This document shows, piece after piece, positions 35,801 to 47,206 of a stretch of 64,000 nucleotides of DNA. Location of the stretch: contig OY821520.1 of the NCBI GenBank assembly GCA_963682025.1, positions 240,227,414 to 240,291,413 of the forward strand, read 5' to 3'. Under the pieces are notes generated by a model. The model was not told the DNA's origin. It did not search any database and saw only the letters and a program-made list of their open reading frames with translations. The position numbers and the translations under genes are program-made. Numbering within the stretch: the first letter of the stretch is position 1; each line of letters starts with the position of its first letter. The stretch comes from Cordilura impudica (lineage: Eukaryota > Arthropoda > Insecta > Diptera > Scathophagidae).

Positions 35801-37101
35801 ATTTTTCAACGGCTTTGCTAGTTTCTAAATAGCAAAAAAATAGATGTAGTTTTTAAAATTGTTTACTTTCTTTGCCTGTAAACACACGCAAAAATGTAAC
35901 TTTTTTAAATTTTATTTAATCCTGTGCATTAAATTCTTCGTTTCCCAGTCAATTAATCAAAATATCCGTTTGTTTTTTTTCGTTTTCTTCCATCAACAGG
36001 TGTACGGACGGACACCACCTCATATTGTCTGGCCTTGATATTGACATTTCATTTATTTCTCTTTGATAGTTTATTTATGCCAAATGTGTGTTTCTGAAAA
36101 AGCCATTAATATATATTTTTTTTTAATTTATCAGGCAAATTTTTTATGCTTTCAATGATTATTAGCTATTTACAATCAAAGAACAAAATCAAGTTTAAAA
36201 AAAACAAAACAAAAAGGAAATAAACCATAGCATTTATTTAGTTAATTTACGTAATTTTTTATTTAGTTATTTTTCATTTAATCGCGTTGTATATAATAGA
36301 CATGTTTAGGCACACATGCTAATATTTTATGCCATAGATTTTTTGTATGAACGTGGTGTTTTTCGCTTTTGTGTCTTGGCAAAACAAATTCCATGTTATT
36401 GTACGAAATTGTTTATAAGCTTATAATACTAACAAACATAAATCACTTTAATCACCATTAAAGTTAATTAAATATTCTACTTCCTTTGCGAATGGTAAAT
36501 AAGAGTACACAACATTAATGGAATGTGTTAAACATATTAGCCATAATAAAAATCATACGAAATTTAAGGGATTTAAAGATTACCAAGGATGAAGGAAAAA
36601 AGGCAAAGCTTTTTTTGTTTTGGAACAAAATTTCAATTAAAAAATTAAGCATGAGAAAACAAATTATTATAATAAATGAAATTTATTAGCATATAGAAAT
36701 TTTTAGCATGTGATATGAAAATATGTGTAGAAAATAAATTTTATATTTTTTTGTAAGAACATTATGGTAAGTTAGAATTATACATGTAAAATTCATTATA
36801 CTCGTAAGAAAATTTACTTTTTTACGAAAACGAAATTTTTGAGAAAATCTATTTTTAAGGCGTATTTTCATGATTTTTTTTTAAGATGTGAATAATGTTT
36901 GATTATTTATTTCATACACGCGTTAAGCGTAACATTTGAAAAAAAAATGTTCAACTAATAATAAGTGACAGCGACTCTCCGGAGTAGCCTCGAAAAAAAA
37001 ACCAATGCAGTGAACATCATAACTCGCTACCGGATCATTTGAAACAAAAAAATCTAAATGCGTTTAAAGGATGATATGTTTGCCTAGGTAATCAGGGAGA
37101 G

Positions 37102-37178
<77 letters not shown>

Positions 37179-37515
37179 CAGAATTTTGAAGTGAAAAACA
37201 CGATTTTTGCTACAAAGTTTCGGTGAATTTGTTGTTAAAAAATTTAAAAAAATGGTAAAGTAGATCTTCAGTTATGATTAAAGTGACCATATTTTTTTTA
37301 CCTGAAAACGGGACATCGAATAATTCTGATGGGTTCGGTTATATGAAATGGAAATGCATAGATAATATAATAATATTTTATTTGTCCATAGTGAGTGGCA
37401 TTATTTATTTTACGTTATACTACAAAAAATTTGTTATATTTTTCAGAGGCACAAATTTGTTTCAGACTTTTAGGTGACGATTTCAAATATGTGTGGAACT
37501 CTTGGCAGGATTTTT
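35801..37515. other. AT-rich sequence with a (TA)n microsatellite
   Basis: (TA)n occupies about 37104-37175. No supported coding frames; the plus-strand frame at 37274-37477 is AT-driven. Confidence 0.5.
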
Positions 37516-38350
37516 ATACCCTCCACTCCAGTGTGCAGAGGGTATATATAAGTTTGTCATTCCGTTTGTAATAATTAGAAAAAAAAATTTGGACCCCATA
37601 AAATATATATATTTGTGATCCTTATAACAACCGGAGTTGATATAGCGATGTCCGTCTGTCCGTCTGTCCGTCTGTCCGTCTGTCCGTCTGTGGAAATCAC
37701 GATGACGGCATCAATCGGGCAGCTAGAGTGCTCGTTGGTATAAAAAATGATTCATTAACATCCTGAAAAGTTTGCTATTTAAAATCGTCCAAATCGGTCG
37801 ATTAGGGCCCGAGATTTGAATGAAGAACTAAAAAAAGTCTTGAAAAAATATAATTTTCTATGTTGTTCTTGTCACGATCACGCCCTCAATAGGATAGCTA
37901 GGGTGATAATTTTTAGTGAGAATGATTCACCAAATTCATGGGAAGATTCCTACTTCAAAAATCATTAAAATCGGTGGAACAGGTCCAGGTAAATCTATGA
38001 AAAAGTAAAAAAAAAAATTAAAAATATGATGTTTCTATATTGCTCTTGTTGTTATTCTAAATGTTGTATTGTTGTCATAGCTGGACTTGTTGTTTTTGTG
38101 GTCGTTGTGGTAATAATATAATAAAAACAAACCCTTTGTACATTTTTTTGTGAACTCTGGTAGAAAATTTTAAAAGTTTCCATTGTTTTGGCATCACTAA
38201 AAAAATTTGTTAGATCATTTCTGTCATTGCCACGAGCCTGCATGCAAAATTTCAGATCGATTGGCTCACGGGAAAGGGGCTAAAAATCGATCCAAAATTT
38301 TGTCGACAAGCAGACACTACCAGTTAATATAAAGGCAGTAAATAAAGGGA
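37516..38350 (+). repeat. Mini-me-type head, copy 1
   Basis: ATACCCTCCACTCCAG, (TA)-rich core, GATATAGCGATGTCCG and five GTCY-type repeats, then CACGATGACGGCATCAATCGG. Nearly identical heads start at 48746 and 49867, and a split one at 53944. Confidence 0.85.
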
Positions 38351-38529
38351 GTAAAAGTTCACCAATAATTTAAAAAACAAATTTTTATGTATTAATTTAT
38401 TTAAAGAAAAAAATAATTAAATGAAATAGTAATAATAATAAAAAAAAATAATATACAATACAAAAAAAAAAGAATATATAAATAAAATAAAATAAAAATA
38501 AATGCATTCATAGCATTATAATACATATA

Positions 38530-38700
38530 AAAGGTCAATGTTTTCTAACCGTAACCGTAACGAGTCAGTTGTTTTTTTTTACATGAAAATCATTTAAAAC
38601 AGTTACCGAACGTAACCGGAACGTCCCAATACTTTTCATGTGAAAAAAAGGCTGACACGTTACGTAACAGTTACATGTCGCTAACTTGTTCTTTACACAG
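38530..38700. mobile_element. Diverged copy of the AGGCCGAGTTAGCC MITE family
   Basis: AACCGTAACCGTAACG at the left, GTTACCGAACGTAACCGG and CGTCCCAA in the middle, and GTTACATGTCGCTAACTTG at the right. This is the order of the complete copy at 54362-54617, with decayed ends. The duplicate in the inner composite lies at about 50886-51055. Confidence 0.55.
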
Positions 38701-39901
38701 GCTACTGCTTTTGGAGCCAACTTCAAGTCTATTTATATAGTTTCGTAAGCATAACTGATAAAATTGTTTCTATTATTTTTTGCTGTAAGTAATAAATTAT
38801 AAATATACTGAATTTGCAAACTAAAATGGATACATATATTGGAGGTGCTTTAATACAAAAGAGTTAACGAAACAAAATCAAAAAAAAAAAACAACTCTAC
38901 AACATCAACAATGGCAGTCATATGTTCTTCAAATAAAAAAAAAACTGCAAGTGTGTTTTGTTGGCTACAAAACAAAAATAGTGTTGACAATATAACAAAA
39001 TATGTAAAAGAAGTTAGTGCTATGAAATATTTTATTTTGTTTAAAAAAAAATCGCAAAATGAAAGGCTATAATTCCATTAATAATCAAAAGGCGTTAAAC
39101 TAATTTATTTATTTTTACGTTGTACTAATGCATTTTAAATAAGTAAAAGTAATTGTATATTTAAATAAAAATGCATTTGTATTATATGTTGCTGTCGTAT
39201 TCAGAAAAATCAAGTAGCTGACTATACGACTACAAATGCTGCTGCCAGCAGTCGTCTATGTGTTTCATTCATGATGTTGCATTTTTTTGCGAGCAATACT
39301 TACATATATTCTAAATAAAGAAATAATAGTTCTTTTCATACTGCGAAATCTATACAAATATATGTACAAATACTATATGTCAAATTTCAAATTTGCAATA
39401 ATTGATACATTTTTGAAAGAAAATTGTATAATATGAAATGTCTTTAATTTATTTCATAGAAAACAATTTTTTGAGGTGCGTGGATTTTCCATATTTACTG
39501 TTTTACTATTTTCGTAATGAGGTTAAATGAGTTAAAAAGAATTTAAAATATTTGAAAATATTAGGTGAGGATCCTCAAGATGTAATATACGATCGGTCTA
39601 AAACTTTTCACTTAGAGCCACAGTTAAATTCGAAACAACAAAAACCCATATATTTTGTGCATAAAGTTTAACATTAAATGTGCTTTTCTAAAATGTCTAT
39701 ATATTTTTTTCTCATTCATTTCTGACCATCTTCAATGTAAATTTACCAAAGTTTTTTTTATTGCAATATGTATATAAAACTTAAAAATTTAATATTTTTT
39801 ATTGTGTATTAACTTATTATTCTGCGATTTTCATTACATCACAAAATGTTACAAATTGGCACTACTGTTTCAAAAACAGAAAACTTCTAAATCAGTTGAA
39901 A

Positions 39902-40466
39902 ACAGTTGATCTGTAAAACTGTATGTGAAATTGTGTCAAATAAAATTACAAATATTAATAAATATAATAATACATATATATATATATATATATATTATTA
40001 ATTTTGTTAAGAATTAGCACAAAATTGATTTTCCATTTTGCATTTCATTTATAAAGAATTCTGCCATATTTTGTTAAAGGGAAAATCCATTTTTGTTATA
40101 TTAAAAAAAACAGACTTGCATTTAATTTTTCCGTGACTGCCTCAATAATTGCGTAGATGCCACCACAATATTTTTTCTAATTAAAACAGTTGATCTGTAA
40201 AACTGTGTGTGAAATTGTGTCAAATAAAATTACAAATATTAATAAATATAATAATACATATATATATTTTATTAATTTTGTTAAGAATTAGCACAAAATT
40301 GATTTTCCATTTTGCATTTCATTTATAAAGAATTCTGCCATATTTTGTTAAAGGGAAAATCCATTTTTGTTATATTAAAAAAAAACAGACTTGCATTTAA
40401 TTTTTCCGTGACTGCCTCAATAATTGCGTAGATGCCACCACAATATTTTTTCTAATTAAATATTAA
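39902..40466. repeat. 284-bp direct tandem duplication within the composite body
   Basis: The segment starting ACAGTTGATCTGTAAAACTG at 39902 repeats at 40186, up to TTTTTCTAATTAAA. It is also present in the inner copy (about 52260 and 52545), so it predates duplication of the composite. The two tandem halves differ mainly in the length of a (TA)n run. Confidence 0.9.
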
Positions 40467-41004
40467 CCAATATCTAACTAGAATTATGATTTATTCTGAC
40501 TAAAAAGTTCCAATTAAAAGATATTCATCCCAATTATGAATATTCTCAAGGAATTTCTTTCTCACGGAAAATACATTTCTCGAGAAAAAAATTCCTCCAA
40601 TTATAAATTCCGCGTGAACAAAAAATGATTAACTGGCATCATCGAATTTTGAAGCCACTTGCTTTGCTTATTGACAATTTATTTTGTATTTTTTGTGTGT
40701 GTGCAAACGACCCTACAATAAATGTCCCAATAAACATTTTTGTTTGCTATCAACTTGAGGTGCATTTGAGATCAAATACATTTTTCAAATCTCCAACGTT
40801 AATTCTCAAATAGCAAAGAAATATTTCCAATCGGTATCAAATGGAAGGTACGGAATTGCCATATTAAAAAATATTATACTAATTTTAGAAATGAAAACAA
40901 TGTACTTTTTTTAATGTTTCAATTTAATTTCATTATATATTTAACATTACTATGTACATATTTAACATTAAATGTACATATTATGTACATTTTTTAAAAT
41001 CTAG

Positions 41005-41630
41005 TGTGGTGTTATGAATAGGTGGTGTTATAAATATGTGCTGGTTAAAGGCTAATTATTTGGGGTGTGGTCCTTGCAACCGGCAGAGTTTGCCACTGGT
41101 TGTGCTTGTGGTGTCCTGTGTTATGTATTTAGGAGTGTGGGGTTTTACAACCGGCAGAGTTTGCCACTGGTTGTGCTATTGCATTTGCCGATCTTACTAT
41201 TGTAAGGGCAAATGGAAACTTTTGTAATAAAACTAAGGCAGTTGTTGCCGATTTAGTGTTTAAAATTCAAGTCTGTTTTATTTTGGGTTTTACACCCTTT
41301 TTATACAATTTGTCATGATCTAACTTATTCTAGCATATAGTTAGTGTTACATTTGTTTCACTCAGTACTATGAAGGATCGTATTGCTTTATTCTACATTC
41401 CAATTACAATGTTATTTGCTTGGTATGCACTCAAATAATATGAGTCACTCACATATTATTTGTTACATATCTACATATGTACATGCCATGCATAGAACAG
41501 TTTGACTCATTATCGATATTGTCTGTTGCATATACACATTGTGTAAATGATATTTTAAATTGTCATCGATACTATTGATTGTCTGTTCTATGTATCATGT
41601 ATGCATTGTAGACATGTGTGGTACACTACA
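41005..41630 (-). repeat. 3' LTR (element direction), 626 bp
   Basis: Starts TGTGGTGTTATG and ends GTACACTACA on the plus strand. It contains a 71-bp tandem duplication: CAACCGGCAGAGTTTGCCAC at 41077 and again at 41148. It also contains an imperfect palindrome, CAAATAATATGAG / CTCACATATTATTTG, at about 41424-41454. The plus-strand open frame within it is not a gene. Confidence 0.95.
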
Positions 41631-41644
41631 CCCTTACCCTTAAG
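41631..41644 (-). promoter_or_regulatory. Polypurine tract
   Basis: On the minus strand, AAGGGTAAGGG lies directly against the 3' LTR. This is where plus-strand DNA synthesis would be primed. Confidence 0.7.
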
Positions 41645-41797
41645 AGAAAAATTAGGGAGGTAATATTTAACTGCATAATTTTTCTTATCAACTTCATAAT
41701 ACCGTTACAAAATTTCTTAAATTTATTGGTTAAAATATTTATATACAATTTGTTATTAAAATATTGTATTAATTAACAATTATTCTTATGATATTTC
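41645..41797. other. Untranslated 3' region of the LTR element
   Basis: AT-rich sequence between the end of pol and the polypurine tract. There is no room for an envelope gene. Confidence 0.7.
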
Positions 41798-44700
41798 TTA
41801 ATATTCTATATATTTCTTTAAATTGTTATTGTGCAATTCTTTTTCTTTGCCATTATAATCTATAGTGGTGTTTACACCATTTCTCTTAACAATTTTATAT
41901 GGTCCCTTATATGGACTTTGGTTTTTCTTTCTATTCTCTACTCTTATTAGAACTAAATCTCCTATATCTAGTTTAGGTTGGTTGCTATATTTATCCTTTT
42001 CAATTCTATTATTTTTTATACTAATTGTCATTTCTTTTGCTCTATTCAACGAGAATTGTAATCTAACTCGTAGTTCTCTAACGTAGTCGTCATAATTGTA
42101 GAATTTATTTTCATTTTCATTTTCTAGAATGTCAGATGGCAAGCATGGTAACTTTCCGTATACTAATTCAAATGGTGTGTAGCCTGTGTCAATGTGTGGT
42201 GCTGTATTATAGGCAAAAGTGAAATATGGAATCCACTTGTCCCATTCATAATCAGTTGCTGTTGTCAATAAAAACTCATTCAGAACTCTATGATTCCTCT
42301 CAACTGAACCTAGTGTTTGATGGTGATAGGGTGTTGAAAATGCTTGTTTTATCTGTAATAATGAGCATATGTTACGCATTATCTCATTTGTAAATTCTGT
42401 TCCCTTGTCTGACTTAAGTACCTTAAATTGACCATACTTCAAAATAAATTGTTCGACCAATGTTTTGGCTGTTGTAATTGCATCTTTTGTTGACATTGGG
42501 TGTGCAACAATGAATTTTGTCAGCTCACATTGCATTGTTAAAATGTATCGGTAATCATTTGAAATTCGAAGTGGTCCTACAGTGTCAATTGAAATCACTT
42601 CAAAACTGTTGCCTGGTGTGTCTGTTAGTGTGAATGGTTCCCTTATGTGTTTTGTTTGTTTGTTTTTGTTACACTTATCGCAATATGATACAAAACTCTT
42701 CACCATCTTATTCATGTTTTTCCAAATATACCGCTGTTTTAGTTTAATTACTGTTTTTCTTATACCCAAGTGGCCTGCATGGGTGGCATTATGAAATTCA
42801 TCTATTAGTTTGTATTTTAATATTTCGTTTGTTATTCTCTTTGGGGCATTATATATTAATATTTTTAGTTGAGGACTTTTATCATTTATTTTTATCTTTG
42901 CATATGCTTCTTTTATTTCTTCTTTTGTATATACTTTAAATATTTTATCATTATTTGGTAGCGCTACTTCCTTTATATTTTCCTTTCTCATTTTAGATAT
43001 CAGGTTCTTCAGTAACGAATCTAGTTTCGCTGAATTATTGCTGAATCTTGCTAGCTTTTCATTATATTTTCCATTATTAATATTTTGGGTACGTAATTTC
43101 TTCATGGTCGAAACTGGTTTCGATGAATTATCATTACGTCCTATGTGCACTATATTATTTTCAATTTTTATATCGATATCTTCTATATTCTCTATTTCAT
43201 TAAATTGCAATTTCTTTATATTTTTGACGTCATTAATGGAGGTGCATTCCCATATTTGAAGTTGATCAGGCTTCTGAGAGTTACATGTTTCCAATTTATT
43301 TCTGTCTACACGTGTATTGTTTTCTTCATTATTTATCATTTTATACATATCTTTAGTTGTTGCCTCATTAATTTTATTTTTCATGGCCCGTGTTGTTACT
43401 AATATTTTTCTCTCTTTCTCTTCATGGTTTCGTGGTATCATCTGTTTTAATATATCTGAGTTAATTTCTATCCTGGAAAGTGCGTCAGCGTTAGTATTCA
43501 TCTTTCCTTTTTTATAAACAATTGAAAAGTCATAGTCACTTAAATCCAATCTAATTCTAGTCATCTTTGATGAAGGGTTTTTATGTGAAAATAGTGAGAT
43601 TAAAGGTCTATGGTCTGTTACTACTATGAACTTTCTACCGTACAGGTAAGGTTTGAAAAAATTTATACTCCAATGAATTGCTAATAGTTCCTTTTCAATT
43701 ATCGGTTTATTGATATCATGTCTTTGTAATGATTTACTAGCATATGAAATGGGTAAATCTTGGCCTATTTCGCCTTGGGATAAAACGGCTCCTAATGCAT
43801 AGTTTGAAGCGTCGGTAGTTAAAATAAAAGGTTGTTCAAAATTTGGGTATTGTAGTACAGGGGGTTTCATTAACTTTTCTTTTAGTTTATCAAAAGCGTT
43901 TTGGCATTCTTCTGTCCATAAAAATTTTGCTTTCTTCTTTAATAGTGCATTTAGACTTTTGGCAATGTCAGCGAAATTTGGTATGAATTTTCTGTAGTAG
44001 TTGCAGAATGCAATGAATCGTCTTACTTCGTCCGTGTTTGTGGGTGTTGGATAATTTTTTATTACTTCGTACTTGGCTGGGTCTGTTTTCACACCGTCCT
44101 TTGTTATTAAATGTCCCAGATAGACTACTTCTGGTCTCAAAAAACAACATTTTTTTGGGTTAAGTTTTAGATTATACTGTTGTAACCTGTTCAATACTTT
44201 TATTAAATTTCGATTGTGATGTTGCAAACTACATCCGTACACGATAATGTCATCTACGTAAAGAAATGCTTCGGATTCTAGTCCCGAAAGTGCTATTGTA
44301 AGCATTCTCTGAAAACTATTTGAAGAAATTTTCAGTCCGAATGGCAGTCTTTTAAATTGATAGTGACCTTGCTGTGTAGAAAAAGCTGTTAATGCTCTAG
44401 AATCTTTGTCCAATTTGATTTGATGAAATGAACTAGTCATATCGAGTGTAGAAAACCATCTGGCTCTGCCTAATTTATCTAAAATGTCTTCTAATCTAGT
44501 TAATGGAAATTTGTCATTAACAATTTTGTCATTTAGTTTCCTAAAATCTACTACTAGTCTCCATTTCTTTTTGTTCTCCGTGTTCTTTTTTGGTACCAAA
44601 AGGAGTGGAGCATTGTATGGGCTGACTGATGATTCTATTATGTCATCATTAAGCATTTTCTGCACCTGTTCATTTATTATATTTGTGTGTGAATGTGGTA

Positions 44701-45613
44701 ACCTGTAGTTCTTTATATATACGGGTGTGTTGTCTGAGGTTGTGATTTTCTGATTGTAAAAATTGTTGACTGTTAATTTTTCGTTTTCCAAGTGAAATAC
44801 ATTCTGATATTTTTTAAATATTTTTACTAATTCTGTTTTTTCATTATTGTCATTAGTATTTAATTGTAAGTCATCCAATATCTTTTCAAAACGTTCGTCG
44901 CTGTGTATGCTATTGTAATTTAATATGTTATAGTTTTTAAGTGGGTCAGTTTGAAGTTGAATACCCTTTAAAATTACCGCGTCGTTCGTTGTGTTTAATA
45001 TTTTTATATGTGTCATGCCGCTTTTGGGTGCTATTGAATTACTTAGAAAAATTCCTTCCTTCAATTCATTATTGAATATGACGCAATCTTCTGTGAGGTT
45101 CAATTTTATTGCTTGGATAATTTCTGTTCTTGGTGGTATTGTTACATGCATTGTATCAAGTGCCTTCGCTTGCATGGGAAGTGTAATTGTTTCATCATTA
45201 TTAAACAAAGAAATTGTATATGTTTCATAGTCGATTTTACCAAGGTATTTTCTCAAAAAATCTCTACCTAATATTCCGTCTGTTTCTATTGGGAAGTCTG
45301 ATTTTACTAGTTGGAAAGAGTGTCTGTATATTTCGGTCGTTAGTGACAATTCTAATTTTATTTTGCCTAGAGAATAAATTTCTTCTGTAGTTATTCCTGT
45401 TAATTTACATTTTTCATCTGGTTCATATTGTTCGCCTTCAAAGTCTGTTTGCATTCGACAGAGTGATATGTCTGCGCCTGTATCTATGAGAAATGTTAGT
45501 TGTTTATTCTTGTATTTGGCGTATATAAAATTTGTGTTGTTGTCGGATACTTTAAATACTCTTAATTTTGGCCGTTCAGAATATCCATCTATTCCGGGCC
45601 TGACTCGTTTCCC
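41798..45613 (-). CDS. Pol polyprotein: protease, reverse transcriptase, RNase H, integrase
   Basis: It is read by -1 frameshifting from gag. The frame is open from the slippery site at 45613 and has no ATG until 45454. Protease: FLIDTGADISLC just before that ATG and GILGRDFL after it. Numbered from the ATG (1218 residues): RT about 280-445 with VDFRKLND, Asp338 (STLDMT), LPFGL and YVDD at 399-402; RNase H about 540-640 with TTDAS, EKELLAI and VTDHRPL; integrase zinc finger His888, His895, Cys925, Cys928; catalytic Asp957, Asp1016 and Glu1052 (35 residues between the last two); GPYK-type C-terminal motif near 1184. The RNase H end (NPSSKMTRIRLDL..NADALSRI) resembles the 412/mdg1 group. No stops or frameshifts, so it is probably functional. 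It would copy the RNA in particles and integrate the cDNA. Confidence 0.95.
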   Translation of the reverse strand, partial: GKRVRPGIDGYSERPKLRVFKVSDNNTNFIYAKYKNKQLTFLIDTGADISLCRMQTDFEGEQYEPDEKCKLTGITTEEIYSLGKIKLELSLTTEIYRHSFQLVKSDFPIETDGILGRDFLRKYLGKIDYETYTISLFNNDETITLPMQAKALDTMHVTIPPRTEIIQAIKLNLTEDCVIFNNELKEGIFLSNSIAPKSGMTHIKILNTTNDAVILKGIQLQTDPLKNYNILNYNSIHSDERFEKILDDLQLNTNDNNEKTELVKIFKKYQNVFHLENEKLTVNNFYNQKITTSDNTPVYIKNYRLPHSHTNIINEQVQKMLNDDIIESSVSPYNAPLLLVPKKNTENKKKWRLVVDFRKLNDKIVNDKFPLTRLEDILDKLGRARWFSTLDMTSSFHQIKLDKDSRALTAFSTQQGHYQFKRLPFGLKISSNSFQRMLTIALSGLESEAFLYVDDIIVYGCSLQHHNRNLIKVLNRLQQYNLKLNPKKCCFLRPEVVYLGHLITKDGVKTDPAKYEVIKNYPTPTNTDEVRRFIAFCNYYRKFIPNFADIAKSLNALLKKKAKFLWTEECQNAFDKLKEKLMKPPVLQYPNFEQPFILTTDASNYALGAVLSQGEIGQDLPISYASKSLQRHDINKPIIEKELLAIHWSINFFKPYLYGRKFIVVTDHRPLISLFSHKNPSSKMTRIRLDLSDYDFSIVYKKGKMNTNADALSRIEINSDILKQMIPRNHEEKERKILVTTRAMKNKINEATTKDMYKMINNEENNTRVDRNKLETCNSQKPDQLQIWECTSINDVKNIKKLQFNEIENIEDIDIKIENNIVHIGRNDNSSKPVSTMKKLRTQNINNGKYNEKLARFSNNSAKLDSLLKNLISKMRKENIKEVALPNNDKIFKVYTKEEIKEAYAKIKINDKSPQLKILIYNAPKRITNEILKYKLIDEFHNATHAGHLGIRKTVIKLKQRYIWKNMNKMVKSFVSYCDKCNKNKQTKHIREPFTLTDTPGNSFEVISIDTVGPLRISNDYRYILTMQCELTKFIVAHPMSTKDAITTAKTLVEQFILKYGQFKVLKSDKGTEFTNEIMRNICSLLQIKQAFSTPYHHQTLGSVERNHRVLNEFLLTTATDYEWDKWIPYFTFAYNTAPHIDTGYTPFELVYGKLPCLPSDILENENENKFYNYDDYVRELRVRLQFSLNRAKEMTISIKNNRIEKDKYSNQPKLDIGDLVLIRVENRKKNQSPYKGPYKIVKRNGVNTTIDYNGKEKELHNNNLKKYIEY

Positions 45614-46710
45614 GAAGTTTGTATAGTATGTATGTGTCCATTGTTTCTATTGTTATTGTTATTCTGGTTTCCCCCATTGTTTCTGTTGTTATTCCTAAAA
45701 TTATTATTTCTACTGAAGTTAGTATTATTTCTGTTATCGTTATTGTTTCTATTAAAGTTCCTATCTGTGTTGTGCCTATTTCCAGTATTGGTGTAACTGT
45801 CATTTCTACTGAAACTTCTAGACGAGTTGTTATTTCTAGTCTGGTTCCGCTGTGAGTAATGTGGTCGTTCATTTCTAAAATGTAAAACTGAGTTATGATT
45901 TACTTTTCGCTCATTTTCCAATTCCAATGCGAGCTCGGATGCTTCTTGCAGATTATTAGGTCGAGCTGCGTATATGGTCGATTTAAAGTTCTCATTCAAA
46001 CCTTTTTTAAAAATGTCTAAAGCTAATTTATTATTCAGTCTAATTATTACGTTTTTCTCTGCTTCTGTTACGTCATTTCCCAGTTCCTCGATACCTAACT
46101 TGTTTAGGTTATCTATTGTCGTCATTATCTTTTCCTTGAATGAATTTATAGACATTTTCCTTTGGAATAGTGTATTCAATTTAGCCTGTAGTTCTGGTAT
46201 TGTCTTATTGCTTTTGTATCTTTGTTCTAATAATTTCCTTAGTTCTTCAAAATTTTCTGGCTTTGTATAGCTCCCTATTGCTGTTCTGACATTTGAGGTA
46301 AGCTTAGCATGATATATGTACTGTAGAAAATCTATTTTTGCTGTCTCTGATAAAGTTTTGTTGATGAGTTCTGCTGTTATTAGAAAACCTTCTAATTCTA
46401 CATAATTACCGGTGAACAATGATAGTGTTTTTGAAACTGTTTCTAAACTAAATGCTGCCATTTTAGTGTCTTCTGTTTCCGTTTCTGTAGATTTTCCTAG
46501 TAAATATTCCTTAATGTCCTCATATATATTATTAAACTCTTCCTCAGAAGTTATTGTATTTCCTTGTTCAATTTTTGTTATTTGAAATTCTTTTCTTAGT
46601 TCCTCAATATATGCTAATTTGTTTTGGATAGTTTTCTTTGTATATGTCCTTCCTGGACTTTTCTTTAAAATTTTTAATAACTCTTTTAATTTTCCAATTT
46701 GTTCTTCCAT
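45589..46710 (-). CDS. Gag structural protein, 373 aa
   Basis: It would form the virus-like particle and bind the element RNA. It starts at ATG 46710 (MEEQIGKLKELLKI). The first 130 residues are coiled-coil and acidic, the middle is a Ty3-like capsid region (ETVSKTLSLFTGNYVELEGF; FRKLLEQRYKS-type helices), and the C-terminus from about residue 290 is an Asn/Arg-rich basic tail (NNRNNGGNQNNNNNRNN). No CCHC zinc knuckle is present, so RNA binding probably relies on the basic tail. The frame ends at TAG 45591-45589, shortly after a GGGAAAC slippery heptamer through which pol is entered. The length is typical for Ty3 elements. Confidence 0.9.
   Translation of the reverse strand: MEEQIGKLKELLKILKKSPGRTYTKKTIQNKLAYIEELRKEFQITKIEQGNTITSEEEFNNIYEDIKEYLLGKSTETETEDTKMAAFSLETVSKTLSLFTGNYVELEGFLITAELINKTLSETAKIDFLQYIYHAKLTSNVRTAIGSYTKPENFEELRKLLEQRYKSNKTIPELQAKLNTLFQRKMSINSFKEKIMTTIDNLNKLGIEELGNDVTEAEKNVIIRLNNKLALDIFKKGLNENFKSTIYAARPNNLQEASELALELENERKVNHNSVLHFRNERPHYSQRNQTRNNNSSRSFSRNDSYTNTGNRHNTDRNFNRNNNDNRNNTNFSRNNNFRNNNRNNGGNQNNNNNRNNGHIHTIQTSGNESGPE
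45607..45613 (-). promoter_or_regulatory. Slippery heptamer GGGAAAC for -1 gag-pol frameshifting
   Basis: In gag frame it reads (tc)G GGA AAC, the X XXY YYZ pattern. A -1 slip gives GGG AAA, which is exactly the open pol frame. Six bases later a stem can form: GGCC (45600-45597) with GGCC (45573-45570), plus GAATA with TATTC inside. The gag stop lies within this stem. Confidence 0.75.
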
Positions 46711-46954
46711 TTAGATAATTTTACAAAAATTTTCTTTTCTCTTTTTTATTTTAAAAATAGTATAATAGACAATTTCATAAACAATATTTCTAACAATTAT
46801 GTTTTCAATTATTTATTTAAAATAGTACATTTAAAAAAAAAATTTTTTCTTCAATTATTAAAATTAATTTTATGTAATTTAAGAATATTATAATTGCTAA
46901 TTGTAATAATATAAATATAAATAATATCTCTAATATGTCATTGAAAGGCATATT

Positions 46955-47140
46955 TTATTTTCTTCTTATAAAGTGTTTGCTGATTGAAAATATTTTATCT
47001 ATTACATCGGATTTTTCAATAGTGTCATGTAATTTCGATGCTACTCCTCTGATTTCACCCTGAATAGCCCTGAACAACAATATTGTAATTGTTATAAATA
47101 TAATCAATGGAAATACAATGCTTCGTATAATTGTACACAT
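46955..47140 (-). CDS. Leader ORF 2: 61-aa predicted single-pass membrane peptide
   Basis: Starts at ATG 47140. The first 25 residues are strongly hydrophobic (IIRSIVFPLIIFITITILLF), followed by a polar basic tail (SKHFIRRK). It lies between the 5' LTR and gag on the coding strand, 67 bases after leader ORF 1 and 244 before gag. I do not recognise it. It could be a signal-anchor micropeptide, or a chance frame in AT-rich leader sequence. Its hydrophobicity could simply reflect T-rich codons. No independent evidence of translation. Confidence 0.35.
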   Translation of the reverse strand: MCTIIRSIVFPLIIFITITILLFRAIQGEIRGVASKLHDTIEKSDVIDKIFSISKHFIRRK

Positions 47141-47206
47141 TTTATAATAAGTTTCTATTTATTTAAATGTTCTCTGATTTAAAAAAAATTTTTCTTTTTG
47201 TATCTG

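Noticed and set aside
41036..41227. 63-aa Cys-rich frame, repeated at 47667-47858
   Set aside because: It lies inside both LTRs, on the strand opposite to gag and pol; the repeat reflects the LTR pair.
41631..41797. Envelope gene in the LTR retrotransposon
   Set aside because: Only 167 bases lie between pol and the 3' LTR.
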